NCBI RefSeq assembly: GCF_014653695.1
Contig: NZ_BNAR01000018.1
Coordinates: forward strand, 1 to 64,000
Source of the DNA: Lentzea cavernae
GTDB lineage: Bacteria > Actinomycetota > Actinomycetes > Mycobacteriales > Pseudonocardiaceae
Length of the DNA: 64,000 nt
Direction of reading: 5' to 3'
Shown: piece after piece, positions 26,744-34,781 of the stretch
Numbering within the stretch: position 1 is the stretch's first letter
How the letters are laid out: every line of letters begins with the position of its first letter
Position numbers and translations under genes: made by a program
The notes under the pieces: model-generated
The model's database searches: none
Seen by the model: the letters and a program-made list of their open reading frames with translations, nothing else
Told to the model about the DNA's origin: nothing

Positions 26744-27454
26744 GTGGGCCAGGGTCAGTTGCGCGGTGTGGTCGCTCTCGACGGACCGGCCGGCACCGGC
26801 AAGTCCACCGTGGCCAAGCGCCTCGCGATGGTGCTGGACGCCCGTTACCTCGATACCGGCTCGATGTACCGGGCGATCGCGCTGGCGGTGCTGCGCGCGG
26901 GTGTCGACCCGGCCGACGAGGCCAAGGTCGTCGCTGTCGCGGAGAACGCGGTGCTCGTCGTCGGCACGGACCCCCGGCAGCCGGGCATCACGCTCGACGG
27001 CGACGACGTGTCGTCCGCCATCCGCGGGCCCGAGGTCTCGCTCGCCGTGTCGCCGGTGTCCGCGACCGGGAACGTGCGGGAGCTCCTCGTGGCCCAGCAG
27101 CGTGCGATCATCGAGGACGCCGTCGACCACGTGGGCGGGATCGTCGTCGAGGGGCGCGACATCGGCACCGTCGTGACGCCCGACGCTCCGCTGAAGGTGT
27201 ACCTGACGGCGTCGGCCGAGGCGCGTGCCGCGCGCAGGACCAAGCAGGACAGCGCCGCCGGTCGTGAGTCCACTGTGGACGCCGCGCTGGCCGACGTGCA
27301 GCGCCGCGACAAGTACGACTCGTCGCGCGCCGTGTCGCCGATGAAAGCTGCCGACGACGCGGTGGAGCTCGACAACACCGACCTCGACCTGTCGGGCACG
27401 ATCACCGCGTTGCTCGAACTCGTGGAACGGCGTGGGCTGCGGGTGACCGGGTGA
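26744..27454 (+). CDS. cmk: (d)CMP kinase
   Basis: 236 residues, the normal length for Cmk. The P-loop GPAGTGKST is at residues 14-22. LDTGSMYRAIALA and the GRDIGTVV CMP-binding segment follow, then the RRTKQD lid region and RRDKYDSSR. It phosphorylates CMP/dCMP to the diphosphate using ATP. The GTG at 26744 is preceded by GGAGGGAG at five bases, which rules out the longer in-frame start at 26681. It heads the overlapping cmk-plsC-der operon found across actinobacteria. The 81-base gap upstream follows the island, so this promoter may be the original chromosomal one. Confidence 0.97.
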   Translation: MGQGQLRGVVALDGPAGTGKSTVAKRLAMVLDARYLDTGSMYRAIALAVLRAGVDPADEAKVVAVAENAVLVVGTDPRQPGITLDGDDVSSAIRGPEVSLAVSPVSATGNVRELLVAQQRAIIEDAVDHVGGIVVEGRDIGTVVTPDAPLKVYLTASAEARAARRTKQDSAAGRESTVDAALADVQRRDKYDSSRAVSPMKAADDAVELDNTDLDLSGTITALLELVERRGLRVTG

Positions 27455-28083
27455 GCGTTCCCGAGGGGACGGTGCCCTGGCTGTTCGACCTCGGACGCTG
27501 GATCGGGCGGGTTCCGTACGCCTGGCAGTTCCGGATTCGGGTGCACGGCCGCGACCGCGTACCCTTGAGCGGCGGCGTGGTCGTCGTCGCCAACCACAGC
27601 TCGATGGCCGACGGGCCGATCCTGTTCGGGGTGCTGCCCCGGCGCGTGACGTTCCTGATCAAGCAGGAGATGTTCAAGGGCGTCGTCGGCTACCTCCTGG
27701 CCAAGATCGGTCAGATCCCCGTCAAACGGGGAGAGGCCGACCGCACTGCGCTGACCAGCGCGTTGTCCGTGCTCAAAGCCGGTGGTGTGATCGGGATCTT
27801 TCCCGAGGGCACGCGCGGCGAGGGTGCCGTGGCGAGCGCGCAGAACGGCGCCGCGTGGCTGGCCAAGACGTCCGGTGCGGTGGTGCTGCCGATCGCCTGC
27901 CGCGGTACCTACCAGGCCAAGGGCTGGCGGCCCGAGGTCGACGTGCTGATCGGTGAGCCGTTCCCCCTCCCCGAGGGGAAGGGACGAGCGGCACTCGGCG
28001 TTGCCACCGAGCAGGTGCGCGATCGCCTGGCGACACTGGTCGCCGAACTTGATGGACAACGTGCGAGTGAGGGAAGACGATGA
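27451..28083 (+). CDS. plsC: 1-acyl-sn-glycerol-3-phosphate acyltransferase
   Basis: 210 residues. The HX4D motif (NHSSMAD, His49 and Asp54), the KRGEADR segment and FPEGTR at 117-122 define a PlsC-type lysophosphatidic acid acyltransferase, which makes phosphatidic acid at the inner face of the membrane. The GTG start overlaps the cmk stop (GTGA) and the stop overlaps the der start (ATGA), so all three are translationally coupled. No alternative function is suggested by the motifs. Confidence 0.95.
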   Translation: MSVPEGTVPWLFDLGRWIGRVPYAWQFRIRVHGRDRVPLSGGVVVVANHSSMADGPILFGVLPRRVTFLIKQEMFKGVVGYLLAKIGQIPVKRGEADRTALTSALSVLKAGGVIGIFPEGTRGEGAVASAQNGAAWLAKTSGAVVLPIACRGTYQAKGWRPEVDVLIGEPFPLPEGKGRAALGVATEQVRDRLATLVAELDGQRASEGRR

Positions 28084-29501
28084 CGGACCTGGACGGCACC
28101 TGGGAGGACGAGGCCGACTGGTCAGCCTTCGACGACCTCGACGGCGGTGACGGCGAGCAGGCAGCGCCGCCCCAGCCGGTGCTCGCGGTGGTCGGACGGC
28201 CGAACGTCGGCAAGTCCACGCTGGTCAACCGCATCATCGGCCGCCGAGAGGCCGTGGTGCAGGACGTGCCGGGCGTGACGCGCGACCGGGTCGCGTACGA
28301 CGCGCTGTGGAACGGCCGCAAGTTCACCGTGGTCGACACGGGCGGCTGGGAGCCGGACGCGGTCGGGCTGCAGGCCTCCGTGGCCGCGCAGGCCGAGCTC
28401 GCGATGGCGACCGCGGACGTGATCCTGCTGGTCGTGGACGGTTCGGTCGGCGCGACGTCGACCGAGGAGGCCGTCGCGAAGGCCCTGCGCCGCTCCAAGA
28501 AGCCCGTGATCCTCTGCGCGTCCAAGGTCGACGACGACAGGCTGATGGCCGACATCGCGTCGCTGTGGTCGCTGGGCCTCGGCGAGCCGTTCCCGGTCTC
28601 CGGCCTGCACGGCCGCGGCTCCGGCGACCTGCTCGACGTGATCCTGGACCGCCTGCCCGAAACCCCGCGCGACGACTTCGGCAGCGGCCGCGGCGGTCCC
28701 CGTCGCGTGGCGCTGGTCGGCAAGCCGAACGTCGGCAAGTCGTCGCTGCTCAACCGCCTGACGGGCGAGGACCGCTCGGTGGTCGACTCCGTCGCGGGCA
28801 CCACCGTCGACCCGGTCGACTCGCTGGTGGAGCTCGACGGCGAGGTCTGGCGCTTCGTCGACACCGCCGGCCTGCGCAAGCGGGTGAAGTTCTCCGGCGG
28901 CGCCGAGTATTACGCCTCGCTGCGCACCAAGTCCGCGATCGAGACCGCCGAGGTCGCCGTAGTCCTGCTCGACGCCCACGAACCGTTGGCAGAGCAGGAC
29001 CTCCGCGTGCTGACGATGGTCGTCGAATCCGGCCGCGCCTGCGTGCTGGCGTTCAACAAGTGGGACCTCGTCGACGAGGACCGCCGCACCGAGATGGTCC
29101 GCGAGCTCGAACGCGGCCTCGTGCGCGTACCGTGGGCCGACAAGGTCAACATCTCGGCCCTCACCGGCCGCGCCGTGCACAAGCTCGCCCCCGCCCTGCG
29201 CACCGCGCTGAACTCGTGGGACACCCGAGTCCCGACCGGCCGCCTCAACCAGTGGCTGACCGAGCTCATTTCCGCCACCCCGCCTCCCGTCCGCGGCGGC
29301 AAGCAGCCGAAGGTCCTGTTCGCGACCCAGGCCTCGACCCGCCCGCCGACGTTCGTGCTGTTCACGACGGGCTTCCTGGAGGCGTCGTACCGCCGGTTCA
29401 TCGAGCGCAGGCTCCGCGAGGAGTTCGGCTTCCAGGGCAGCCCGGTCCGCATCTCCGTGCGCGTGCGCGAGAAGAAGAAGGCCGGCGCCGGCAAGAAGTA
29501 G
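28080..29501 (+). CDS. der: Ribosome biogenesis GTPase Der (EngA)
   Basis: 473 residues with two tandem GTPase domains: GRPNVGKS at 39-46 with DTGGW, and GKPNVGKS at 214-221 with DTAGL and NKWD. The C-terminal KH-like domain is followed by a lysine-rich tail (KKKAGAGKK). The acidic first 30 residues are typical of actinobacterial Der. It acts in assembly of the 50S subunit. It is the last gene of the cmk-plsC-der operon. Confidence 0.97.
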   Translation: MTDLDGTWEDEADWSAFDDLDGGDGEQAAPPQPVLAVVGRPNVGKSTLVNRIIGRREAVVQDVPGVTRDRVAYDALWNGRKFTVVDTGGWEPDAVGLQASVAAQAELAMATADVILLVVDGSVGATSTEEAVAKALRRSKKPVILCASKVDDDRLMADIASLWSLGLGEPFPVSGLHGRGSGDLLDVILDRLPETPRDDFGSGRGGPRRVALVGKPNVGKSSLLNRLTGEDRSVVDSVAGTTVDPVDSLVELDGEVWRFVDTAGLRKRVKFSGGAEYYASLRTKSAIETAEVAVVLLDAHEPLAEQDLRVLTMVVESGRACVLAFNKWDLVDEDRRTEMVRELERGLVRVPWADKVNISALTGRAVHKLAPALRTALNSWDTRVPTGRLNQWLTELISATPPPVRGGKQPKVLFATQASTRPPTFVLFTTGFLEASYRRFIERRLREEFGFQGSPVRISVRVREKKKAGAGKK

Positions 29502-29585
29502 CTCCCCGTGGTTCCCGCCGCGTTTTCCGGGTGATGACCCAACCGACTGGTTGCCCTTTGTGATGGGGTGCGGTTGGTTGGGTCC

Positions 29586-30218
29586 GTGGCCGTACGCGTG
29601 GTGCTAGCCGACGACGAGGCCCTGCTGCGGCGGGGCCTGAAGGTCCTCCTCGAGGCCGACGGCAGGGTCGAGGTGGTGGGCGAGGCAGCCGACGGCGCCG
29701 AACTCATCGAAGTCGTCCTGGCCCACCTGCCGGACGTGGTCTTGGTGGACGTCCAAATGCCGGGCGTCGACGGCCTGGAGGCAGTCCGCCGCCTCCGCAC
29801 CTGGGCCACCCCACCGGCGATAGCCGTCCTCACCACCTTCGACCTCGACGACTACGTGGCAACAGCCCTGGACCTGGGCGCCCAGGGCTTCTTGCTGAAG
29901 GACGCAGAACCAGAAGCCCTCATCCGCGCCGTCGTGGACCTGGCAGCAGGCGGCGCGGTCCTGGACCCCCGCATCACAGCCCGCCTGCTCCCCAGACTGC
30001 GAGGCTTCCGCGCCAACCGCCAACTGGACTCCCTCTCAGCCCGCGAACGCCAAGTCCTCGAACTCGTAGCGGCAGGCCGCTCGAACCACTCGATCGCCGA
30101 CCAACTCTGCCTCTCCGAAGCCACGGTGAAGAGCTACGTCTCCACCGTCCTCACCAAGCTGGGCGTGGAGAACCGCGTACAGGCGGCTCTGGTCGCCCAC
30201 CAGGTAGGCGTCTGGTGA
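29586..30218 (+). CDS. NarL/LuxR-type response regulator
   Basis: 210 residues. A receiver domain with acidic pocket DD (residues 9-10) and phospho-acceptor Asp55 (VLVDVQMPG) is followed by a LuxR HTH at about 145-205 (LSARERQVLELVAAGRSN, LSEATVKSYVS). The GTG at 29586 is used because VRVVLADDE follows directly; a GTG at 29568 would add six residues. Its stop overlaps the start of the sensor kinase, so it is one operon. From about the middle of this gene, codon choice shifts to A-ending codons (see findings). The target genes are unknown. Confidence 0.93.
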   Translation: MAVRVVLADDEALLRRGLKVLLEADGRVEVVGEAADGAELIEVVLAHLPDVVLVDVQMPGVDGLEAVRRLRTWATPPAIAVLTTFDLDDYVATALDLGAQGFLLKDAEPEALIRAVVDLAAGGAVLDPRITARLLPRLRGFRANRQLDSLSARERQVLELVAAGRSNHSIADQLCLSEATVKSYVSTVLTKLGVENRVQAALVAHQVGVW

Positions 30219-31327
30219 AGGCCGTACTACGCGAAATCGCCACCGTAGGCCTGACCACAGGCGTAGTCCTCCTAACACAAGACCGCCCGTTCCCGTGGTC
30301 CCTCTGGGCAGCGGTAGCCGCCTCCCTCCTCCTCTCAGTACGCCTCCGCTGGCCCTGGCTGGCAACACTCCTGTGCGTACCAGCGGTAGCAGGCGGCCTC
30401 GGCTGGGCACCAGCACTGGTGGCCCAATTCCGCCTGGGCCTCAAGGAAAAGTCCATCCCACTCCAGCTCTTCTGGGTCCTCCTCCTCACCACCGCCGCGA
30501 TAGCCCCGGTCCTCCTGACCGAAACCATCCCCCTGGGCCCCCTGCTGCTCGCGTTCGCCTTCGCGTTCGGCCTGGCAGCCGCCCCAGCAGCCCTGGGCGC
30601 CCTGGTGACCACCCGCAAGGAACTGACTCAATCGCTGTACGAAACCCGCAGAGCCAGAGCAGCAGAACTAGAGGCCCAAGAAACCTCAGCCAGAGCCGCG
30701 GAACGAGCCCGAATAGCCCGCGAAATCCACGACGCAGTGGGCCACCACGCCACCCTTATCGCAGTCGAGTCAGCAGCCCTGGCCGCCACCGCCCCAGACG
30801 ACACAGTCAGAGACACAGCACTACGCCTACGAGCCCTGGCAAAGGAATCACTCTCGGAGATGCGAGCAGCCCTCGGCCTCCTCAACTCCGACACCACCTA
30901 CCCGTCCCTGCAAGAACTGGTCGACCGAGCCCGAGTAGCCGGCATAGACGCAACTCTCTCGGAAACCGGCGACACCCCACTGTCCCCAGCCGTCTCACGG
31001 GCCCTCTTCCGAGTGGTGCAAGAAGCCCTCACCAACGTGACGAAACACGCACCAGGCGCCTCCGTGACAGTGACAGTCGACCGATCCTCACCAGTACGGG
31101 TAACAGTCGTCAACGGCCCAAGCGACCAACCACCCCCACCCGACAGCGGAGGCGCAGGCCTGCACGGTCTCTCCGAACGAGTCCGCCTAGCAGGCGGCAC
31201 CCTCACCACCTCGTACAAGCCAGACGGAGGCTTCACCGTCAGCGCGGTCCTACCGCCCGGTAAGCCGAAGGTTGACGGCCAAGACTCGACTTTCGGAGGT
31301 GGCGCCCGCGACGCCGCGACCGCATAG
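30215..31327 (+). CDS. Sensor histidine kinase (HisKA_3/NarX type)
   Basis: 370 residues. Four or more membrane helices occupy residues 10-130. The dimerisation helix carries phospho-acceptor His172 (REIHDAVGHH). The ATPase domain has the N-box at Asn274 (QEALTNVTKHA) and G-box GLHGLSERV. It has no extracellular sensor loop of note, as in DesK-like kinases that sense membrane state. It forms a pair with the regulator immediately upstream (ATGA overlap). Codon use is strikingly rich in A-ending codons (cca, gca, gta, aca), unlike der or cmk, although overall GC stays high. It is the last chromosomal protein gene before the tRNA and the prophage. Confidence 0.93.
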   Translation: MKAVLREIATVGLTTGVVLLTQDRPFPWSLWAAVAASLLLSVRLRWPWLATLLCVPAVAGGLGWAPALVAQFRLGLKEKSIPLQLFWVLLLTTAAIAPVLLTETIPLGPLLLAFAFAFGLAAAPAALGALVTTRKELTQSLYETRRARAAELEAQETSARAAERARIAREIHDAVGHHATLIAVESAALAATAPDDTVRDTALRLRALAKESLSEMRAALGLLNSDTTYPSLQELVDRARVAGIDATLSETGDTPLSPAVSRALFRVVQEALTNVTKHAPGASVTVTVDRSSPVRVTVVNGPSDQPPPPDSGGAGLHGLSERVRLAGGTLTTSYKPDGGFTVSAVLPPGKPKVDGQDSTFGGGARDAATA

Positions 31328-31373
31328 TTCTAGGCGTCGGTCGAGGATCGGGGGATCGGTCGGACCGAGGGAC

Positions 31374-31400
31374 GCGGGGACCCGAACTTCGGGTCCCCGC
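31374..31400 (+). terminator. Terminator hairpin after the histidine kinase
   Basis: A 12-13 bp perfect GC-rich stem (31374-31386 with 31388-31400) with a minimal loop starts 47 bases after the kinase stop. A short T-rich stretch follows. It ends the two-component operon. Confidence 0.75.
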
Positions 31401-31417
31401 CGTATTTCCGCAGCTAG

Positions 31418-31441
31418 CGGCCTGTTGCGGGGGCCGTTTTT
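31418..31441 (+). terminator. Second terminator with U-tract
   Basis: A stem CGGCC/GGCCG (31418-31422 with 31432-31436), extended by weak pairs, is followed directly by TTTTT (31437-31441). It is a classical factor-independent form, placed as a backup 17 bases after the first hairpin and about 60 bases before the tRNA. Confidence 0.75.
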
Positions 31442-31500
31442 GATCTCTGTCCGCGGTGTTGTAGGATTTCTCATGCACGCCGGGAAACCGGCGGTGTGGC

Positions 31501-31590
<90 letters not shown>

Positions 31591-31628
31591 TCAGGGGTGG
31601 TTTCCTCGGGAGAGGGACCCACCCCTGA
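31591..31628. terminator. Hairpin between tRNA and integrase
   Basis: TCAGGGGTGG (31591-31600) pairs perfectly with CCACCCCTGA (31619-31628) across an 18-base loop. It lies between the rightward tRNA and the leftward integrase gene and could end transcription from both sides. Confidence 0.55.
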
Positions 31629-31686
31629 TTCGTCTCACAGGGCCTCTGGGGAGAATCTCGGGAGACGATCATGAAATATGCGGTCG

Positions 31687-33267
31687 TCACGTCAGTCCGA
31701 GCGTGCGCCGACGCACCTCGCCCCGACCCTGCTCGCTGACCTTCCGGGCGCGCGTCCGCAGCACCTCGTCCAGAGTAGACACCGGCGACCGCGGGTTCAT
31801 CGCGAACCGGGCATCCACCGCCGACTCCCACGCCGCCGTCAGGTCCTCAAGCAAACGACCGCGCATCTCCTTGGTGACGTGCGAGTAGCGGCCCTGCACG
31901 CTGCCGTCCATGTGACCCATGCGTTCGTCCTGCAGCGGCTTCGGCACGCCGAGCTCAACCATGAACGTCTTGTGCGAGTGCCGCAGCCCGTGCGGTGTGA
32001 GGCCCTTGGCGATCGGCGTCCAGCACGAGTCGGCCCGGCCGGTGGCGTTGCGGCCGCGCGCCGGCACCCCTGGCCACGGCTCGGCGAGCACAGGCACCGG
32101 GTGTTCGGGATACGGAGACTTCTTGGGATACCAGCCTGTCGCCGCGGGCTGGAAGAGCCACGTCGCGAAGCCGTTGCGGCGCCAATGCGGCGCCGTCTCC
32201 CCGCCGGCCGCGCCGCGAACGAAACCGAGTTCGGTGATCGCCTGCTCCACCTGCAGGCGGGTCTCGTCAGCCACGCGGCCTGGGTGGTTGAGTACGTTCG
32301 AGACGGTGCCGGTCGACACCCCGGCCCGCCGGGCAACGTCGACGAGCTTCGCGCCGGGTCGCTTCGTTGCGCCGTTTGAGGCGTGCGCGCCGCGGAACAC
32401 GTAGCTGCGACCGTGGCACGCGCACGGCTCCGGCCCGGTTCGGGCGATGTGGTCGGACAGCAGACGCGACAGAAACGCAGGCGCATCGATGTCACGGTAC
32501 GAGTCGTCCTTCGGCGGGCAGCGATGCAGCACACCGGTGTTCAGCTCGTACAGCTGCCACTCGACGCGGATCGACCGAAGCCGCGCGTACTCGGTCTCCA
32601 AGCCGACGAGCTCACCCCAGCGCATCCCGGTGTAGTACTTCGTCACCATCGCCACGAACTCGTCGTCGCGGCCGGCCAGCAGCGCGGCGCGCTCGGCGAG
32701 CAGCAGGGCGCCGAGTGGGTCGGTGATGACCTTCTCAGGCCCGCGGACGCTCGTACGGCCAGCGCGCTTCCCTCGGCCTCGACGTCGCGCTGCGGGGTTG
32801 GACTCGAGCAGGTCGTCGTCGACCGCGTCCGCGAGGATCAGGTGAAGGGTGCCGCGGAAGTTGTTGATGCTGGCCGGGCTGTAGTCCGCGGCCCGCTTGC
32901 CCTTCTCCCACTCGGCGATGTCGAACGCGGTGATCGCGCCGATCTCCATGTCGCCGAAGAACGGGAGCAGGTGCACCTCGAGGTTGCCCTTGTAGGACTC
33001 CATCGTGGACAGCGCGAGGTCCTGTGCGGCGTACCAGCGTGAGGCGTAGTCGAGGAACGGGGTCTTCCCTGTCGCCGGATCGCGCCAGGAGCCGGCGCGC
33101 ACCTTCGCCTCCTCGTCGTCGGCGGCTTTCTCCGCGTCACGTTTCTTGCCGAACCGGATCGTGGTGCCGCGGGCGTCCGCGACGGTGCCGTACTTCCCCG
33201 GGCTGATCTTGTAGCGCGCCCGGTAGTACGGGCCGTCCTTGCCAGTGCGTTTCTCCGCGTAGCCCAT
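31687..33267 (-). CDS. int: Tyrosine recombinase/integrase with embedded LacI-type HTH
   Basis: 526 residues, longer than usual (about 380-420). An N-terminal arm-binding region and SAM-like core (residues 65-160) precede the catalytic domain, with Arg216 (TGMRWGEL), the HGLRH box (His426, Arg429), His452 (MGHMDG) and Tyr461 (GRYSHV). Between the first Arg and the HxxR box lies a LacI-family HTH, residues 307-353 (LVDVARRAGVSTGTVSNVLN, then VADETRLQVEQAITELGFV). It should catalyse integration at tRNA-Pro. The extra HTH may add sequence-specific DNA binding. The ATG shares one base with the stop of the ImmA gene (TGATG), so expression is coupled to immunity. Confidence 0.93.
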   Translation of the reverse strand: MGYAEKRTGKDGPYYRARYKISPGKYGTVADARGTTIRFGKKRDAEKAADDEEAKVRAGSWRDPATGKTPFLDYASRWYAAQDLALSTMESYKGNLEVHLLPFFGDMEIGAITAFDIAEWEKGKRAADYSPASINNFRGTLHLILADAVDDDLLESNPAARRRGRGKRAGRTSVRGPEKVITDPLGALLLAERAALLAGRDDEFVAMVTKYYTGMRWGELVGLETEYARLRSIRVEWQLYELNTGVLHRCPPKDDSYRDIDAPAFLSRLLSDHIARTGPEPCACHGRSYVFRGAHASNGATKRPGAKLVDVARRAGVSTGTVSNVLNHPGRVADETRLQVEQAITELGFVRGAAGGETAPHWRRNGFATWLFQPAATGWYPKKSPYPEHPVPVLAEPWPGVPARGRNATGRADSCWTPIAKGLTPHGLRHSHKTFMVELGVPKPLQDERMGHMDGSVQGRYSHVTKEMRGRLLEDLTAAWESAVDARFAMNPRSPVSTLDEVLRTRARKVSEQGRGEVRRRTLGLT

Positions 33268-33671
33268 CAGGCGGCTCCTGTTGCGTCCTCCGCGCGCGCA
33301 AGGTCGAGAGCTAGGCGCGCGGTGTGCCGATCGATCACGAGGCGGTCGGCGATCTCGGTGGGGTCTGCGCCATGAAGGATGGCAGGGAGCTCGTGCCGTG
33401 GGGCAAGGAGGCGGGCAACCTCGTTGTGCACAGCCACTTCTTCAACGTACTCGCGGCCGATGCGGGCCGGGCCGCGAAGCAGGTGAACGAACTCGTGCAC
33501 GAGCGCGACGTGGAGCTGGCCCTTCGTGAGGCCGTCCTTGACCGTGATGAGGCGTGCGGCGAAGTCGACTTCGGCGAGTCCCACATCGGGGACGCCACGG
33601 CGGATGGTGAGTTCCTGCGCGTGACCAAGCAGCGTGTCGAGCAGCTGGAGAAGCGGCGGAATCTGGTGCAC
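33267..33671 (-). CDS. ImmA/IrrE family metallopeptidase
   Basis: 134 residues with a zinc-protease motif HEFVH (His59, Glu60, His63) in a VALVHEFVHLLRG helix, the core of the ImmA/IrrE family. In ICEBs1-like systems such a protease cleaves the XRE repressor (ImmR) to induce the element. Here it lies between the XRE repressor gene and the integrase, all leftward, giving the same logic: repressor, anti-repressor protease, integrase. The GTG start at 33671 is the furthest reasonable in-frame start. A cluster of GTAAC repeats lies just upstream. Confidence 0.85.
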   Translation of the reverse strand: MHQIPPLLQLLDTLLGHAQELTIRRGVPDVGLAEVDFAARLITVKDGLTKGQLHVALVHEFVHLLRGPARIGREYVEEVAVHNEVARLLAPRHELPAILHGADPTEIADRLVIDRHTARLALDLARAEDATGAA

Positions 33672-33701
33672 GGCGCCGATAGCGCTGATCGGGTAGTCGC
33701 C

Positions 33702-33837
33702 GTTACGGACGTTTGGGTACGCGGGGTGGAATCTTCACCTCGTTGGGGCAACTTCTCGATGAATGTCTGGTTGCCTGTAACCCTCGCGCTGCTCCATCCG
33801 TGTAACTGGTGTACGTGTGCAAGTAACCGTTCGTAAC
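33702..33837. promoter_or_regulatory. Cluster of five GTAAC/GTTAC boxes before immA-int
   Basis: The five-base box GTAAC (or its complement) occurs at 33702, 33777, 33802, 33823 and 33833, four of them within 61 bases. They fill the gap between the repressor stop and the ImmA start, where a promoter for immA-int is expected. The same box is clustered again at 40582-40622. Binding by an element-encoded protein is inferred. Confidence 0.45.
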
Positions 33838-34262
33838 TAGTCTTCCTGGGGTGGGTTGTACGCCGCCTTCGCGACCCGGTGGTCAGCCAGCGTCGTCACC
33901 GGGAGCTCCACCACGTTGTCGTTCTTGCGCGTCTCCCGCTCTGGATTGCGAGCCTCCCGCCCCGTGGCCTTCAGGAGCTGCCGGACGATCTCCCTGAGCA
34001 GGCTGCGCTGCTCGAGGTTGAGCAACTCGACACCGGGGAGTTCGACCGGAGTGTCGATCAGCACGAGTTCCTGCATCTTCGCGAGAGGAAGCTCGACGAA
34101 GGCAGCCGAGATCTTCTTCAGGGTGCCCTCGTGAGGCAGTGTTCTGCCTTGGAGGAACTCGTTCGCCGTGTTCTTGCTGATACCGACTGACCGCGCGAAC
34201 TCACCGGCGGACATGCCGGCCGTTCGCGGATGCGTGCTGAGGTAGTCACTGAAGTGACCCAT
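33837..34262 (-). CDS. XRE-type HTH repressor (ImmR-like)
   Basis: 141 residues. An HTH spans about residues 15-42 (MSAGEFARSVGISKNTANEFLQG), followed by a helical region and a charged tail. The ATG at 34262 has GGAGG seven bases upstream; the longer in-frame start at 34352 adds an unlikely leader. It is divergent from the rightward early genes, with the 34379-34449 operators between them, and is followed by the ImmA protease. It is therefore the likely lysogeny repressor, inactivated by cleavage (inference from the ImmR-ImmA model). Confidence 0.85.
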   Translation of the reverse strand: MGHFSDYLSTHPRTAGMSAGEFARSVGISKNTANEFLQGRTLPHEGTLKKISAAFVELPLAKMQELVLIDTPVELPGVELLNLEQRSLLREIVRQLLKATGREARNPERETRKNDNVVELPVTTLADHRVAKAAYNPPQED

Positions 34263-34378
34263 CGGCGAGCCTCCGGACGGGTGTGGGGTGTCGGTGATCC
34301 GCCCGTCCTGCGGAACACGGATGCAGTGTCCCACGATCGTTATGTTCCCCAAACTCCGCGTTCTCCCTGCTAGGCCGC

Positions 34379-34392
34379 CTGAACCTGTTCAG
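34379..34392. promoter_or_regulatory. Palindrome CTGAAC-CT-GTTCAG
   Basis: A perfect 6-bp inverted repeat with a two-base centre lies in the divergent repressor/early-gene region. Its size and symmetry suit an XRE dimer. It may be the autoregulatory operator of the repressor. Confidence 0.5.
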
Positions 34393-34411
34393 ACCACACC
34401 AAATGGACTAG

Positions 34412-34449
34412 GCAACGTCCTGTTTCAATATTGCAGAACAGGACGTTGC
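34412..34449. promoter_or_regulatory. Long operator palindrome in the immunity region
   Basis: GCAACGTCCTGTT (34412-34424) is mirrored exactly by AACAGGACGTTGC (34437-34449) around a 12-base centre. Its right arm falls inside the spacer of the rightward promoter at 34431-34459, so a protein bound here would block that promoter. A closely related arrangement occurs at 50646-50676. Confidence 0.8.
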
Positions 34450-34459
34450 AGCGTACGGT
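34431..34459 (+). promoter_or_regulatory. Rightward early promoter P1
   Basis: TTGCAG (34431-34436), a 17-base spacer and TACGGT (34454-34459, matching TANNNT) form a promoter-like pair. It would start transcription about 35 bases before the first rightward gene at 34500. The first nine bases of the spacer, AACAGGACG, are the operator arm. The same layout recurs at 50662-50690, which supports it. Confidence 0.65.
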
Positions 34460-34499
34460 CATGGCCTGGTCAAAAGTCAACGATCGAAAGGAGGCGCCG

Positions 34500-34781
34500 G
34501 TGAGGGTGGCCAGCATGCGGCTCATCGTCCGGCCGCGCCTGATCAGGCAGCTCATGGACGTGCACGGCCTGACCATCAGGGGTGTCGCCGAGCAGGTCGG
34601 CACCAGCAAGACCACCATCGAGCAGATCCGCGATGGTCAGCGAATCGACACCGACGCTGGCGTGGCGGCCCGCCTGGAGCAGGTGCTGCGCGTCGAACCG
34701 CTCTCGCTGTTCTGCAGGATCCGCGAGAGCCTCGCGCCTGAGGCGGATGCCGCTGACGTGCGCGAATCGGACGCCGCATGA
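34500..34781 (+). CDS. HTH regulator (XRE/Cro-like)
   Basis: 93 residues. The HTH is LTIRGVAEQVGTSKTTIEQI (about residues 23-42), preceded by a basic strand (RLIVRPRLIRQLM). The GTG at 34500 has AAAGGAGG five bases upstream, which beats the longer frame starting at 34431 inside the operator. It is the first rightward gene after the immunity operator, the position of Cro-like regulators, so control of the operators around it is plausible. It overlaps the next small gene by four bases (ATGA). Confidence 0.8.
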   Translation: MRVASMRLIVRPRLIRQLMDVHGLTIRGVAEQVGTSKTTIEQIRDGQRIDTDAGVAARLEQVLRVEPLSLFCRIRESLAPEADAADVRESDAA

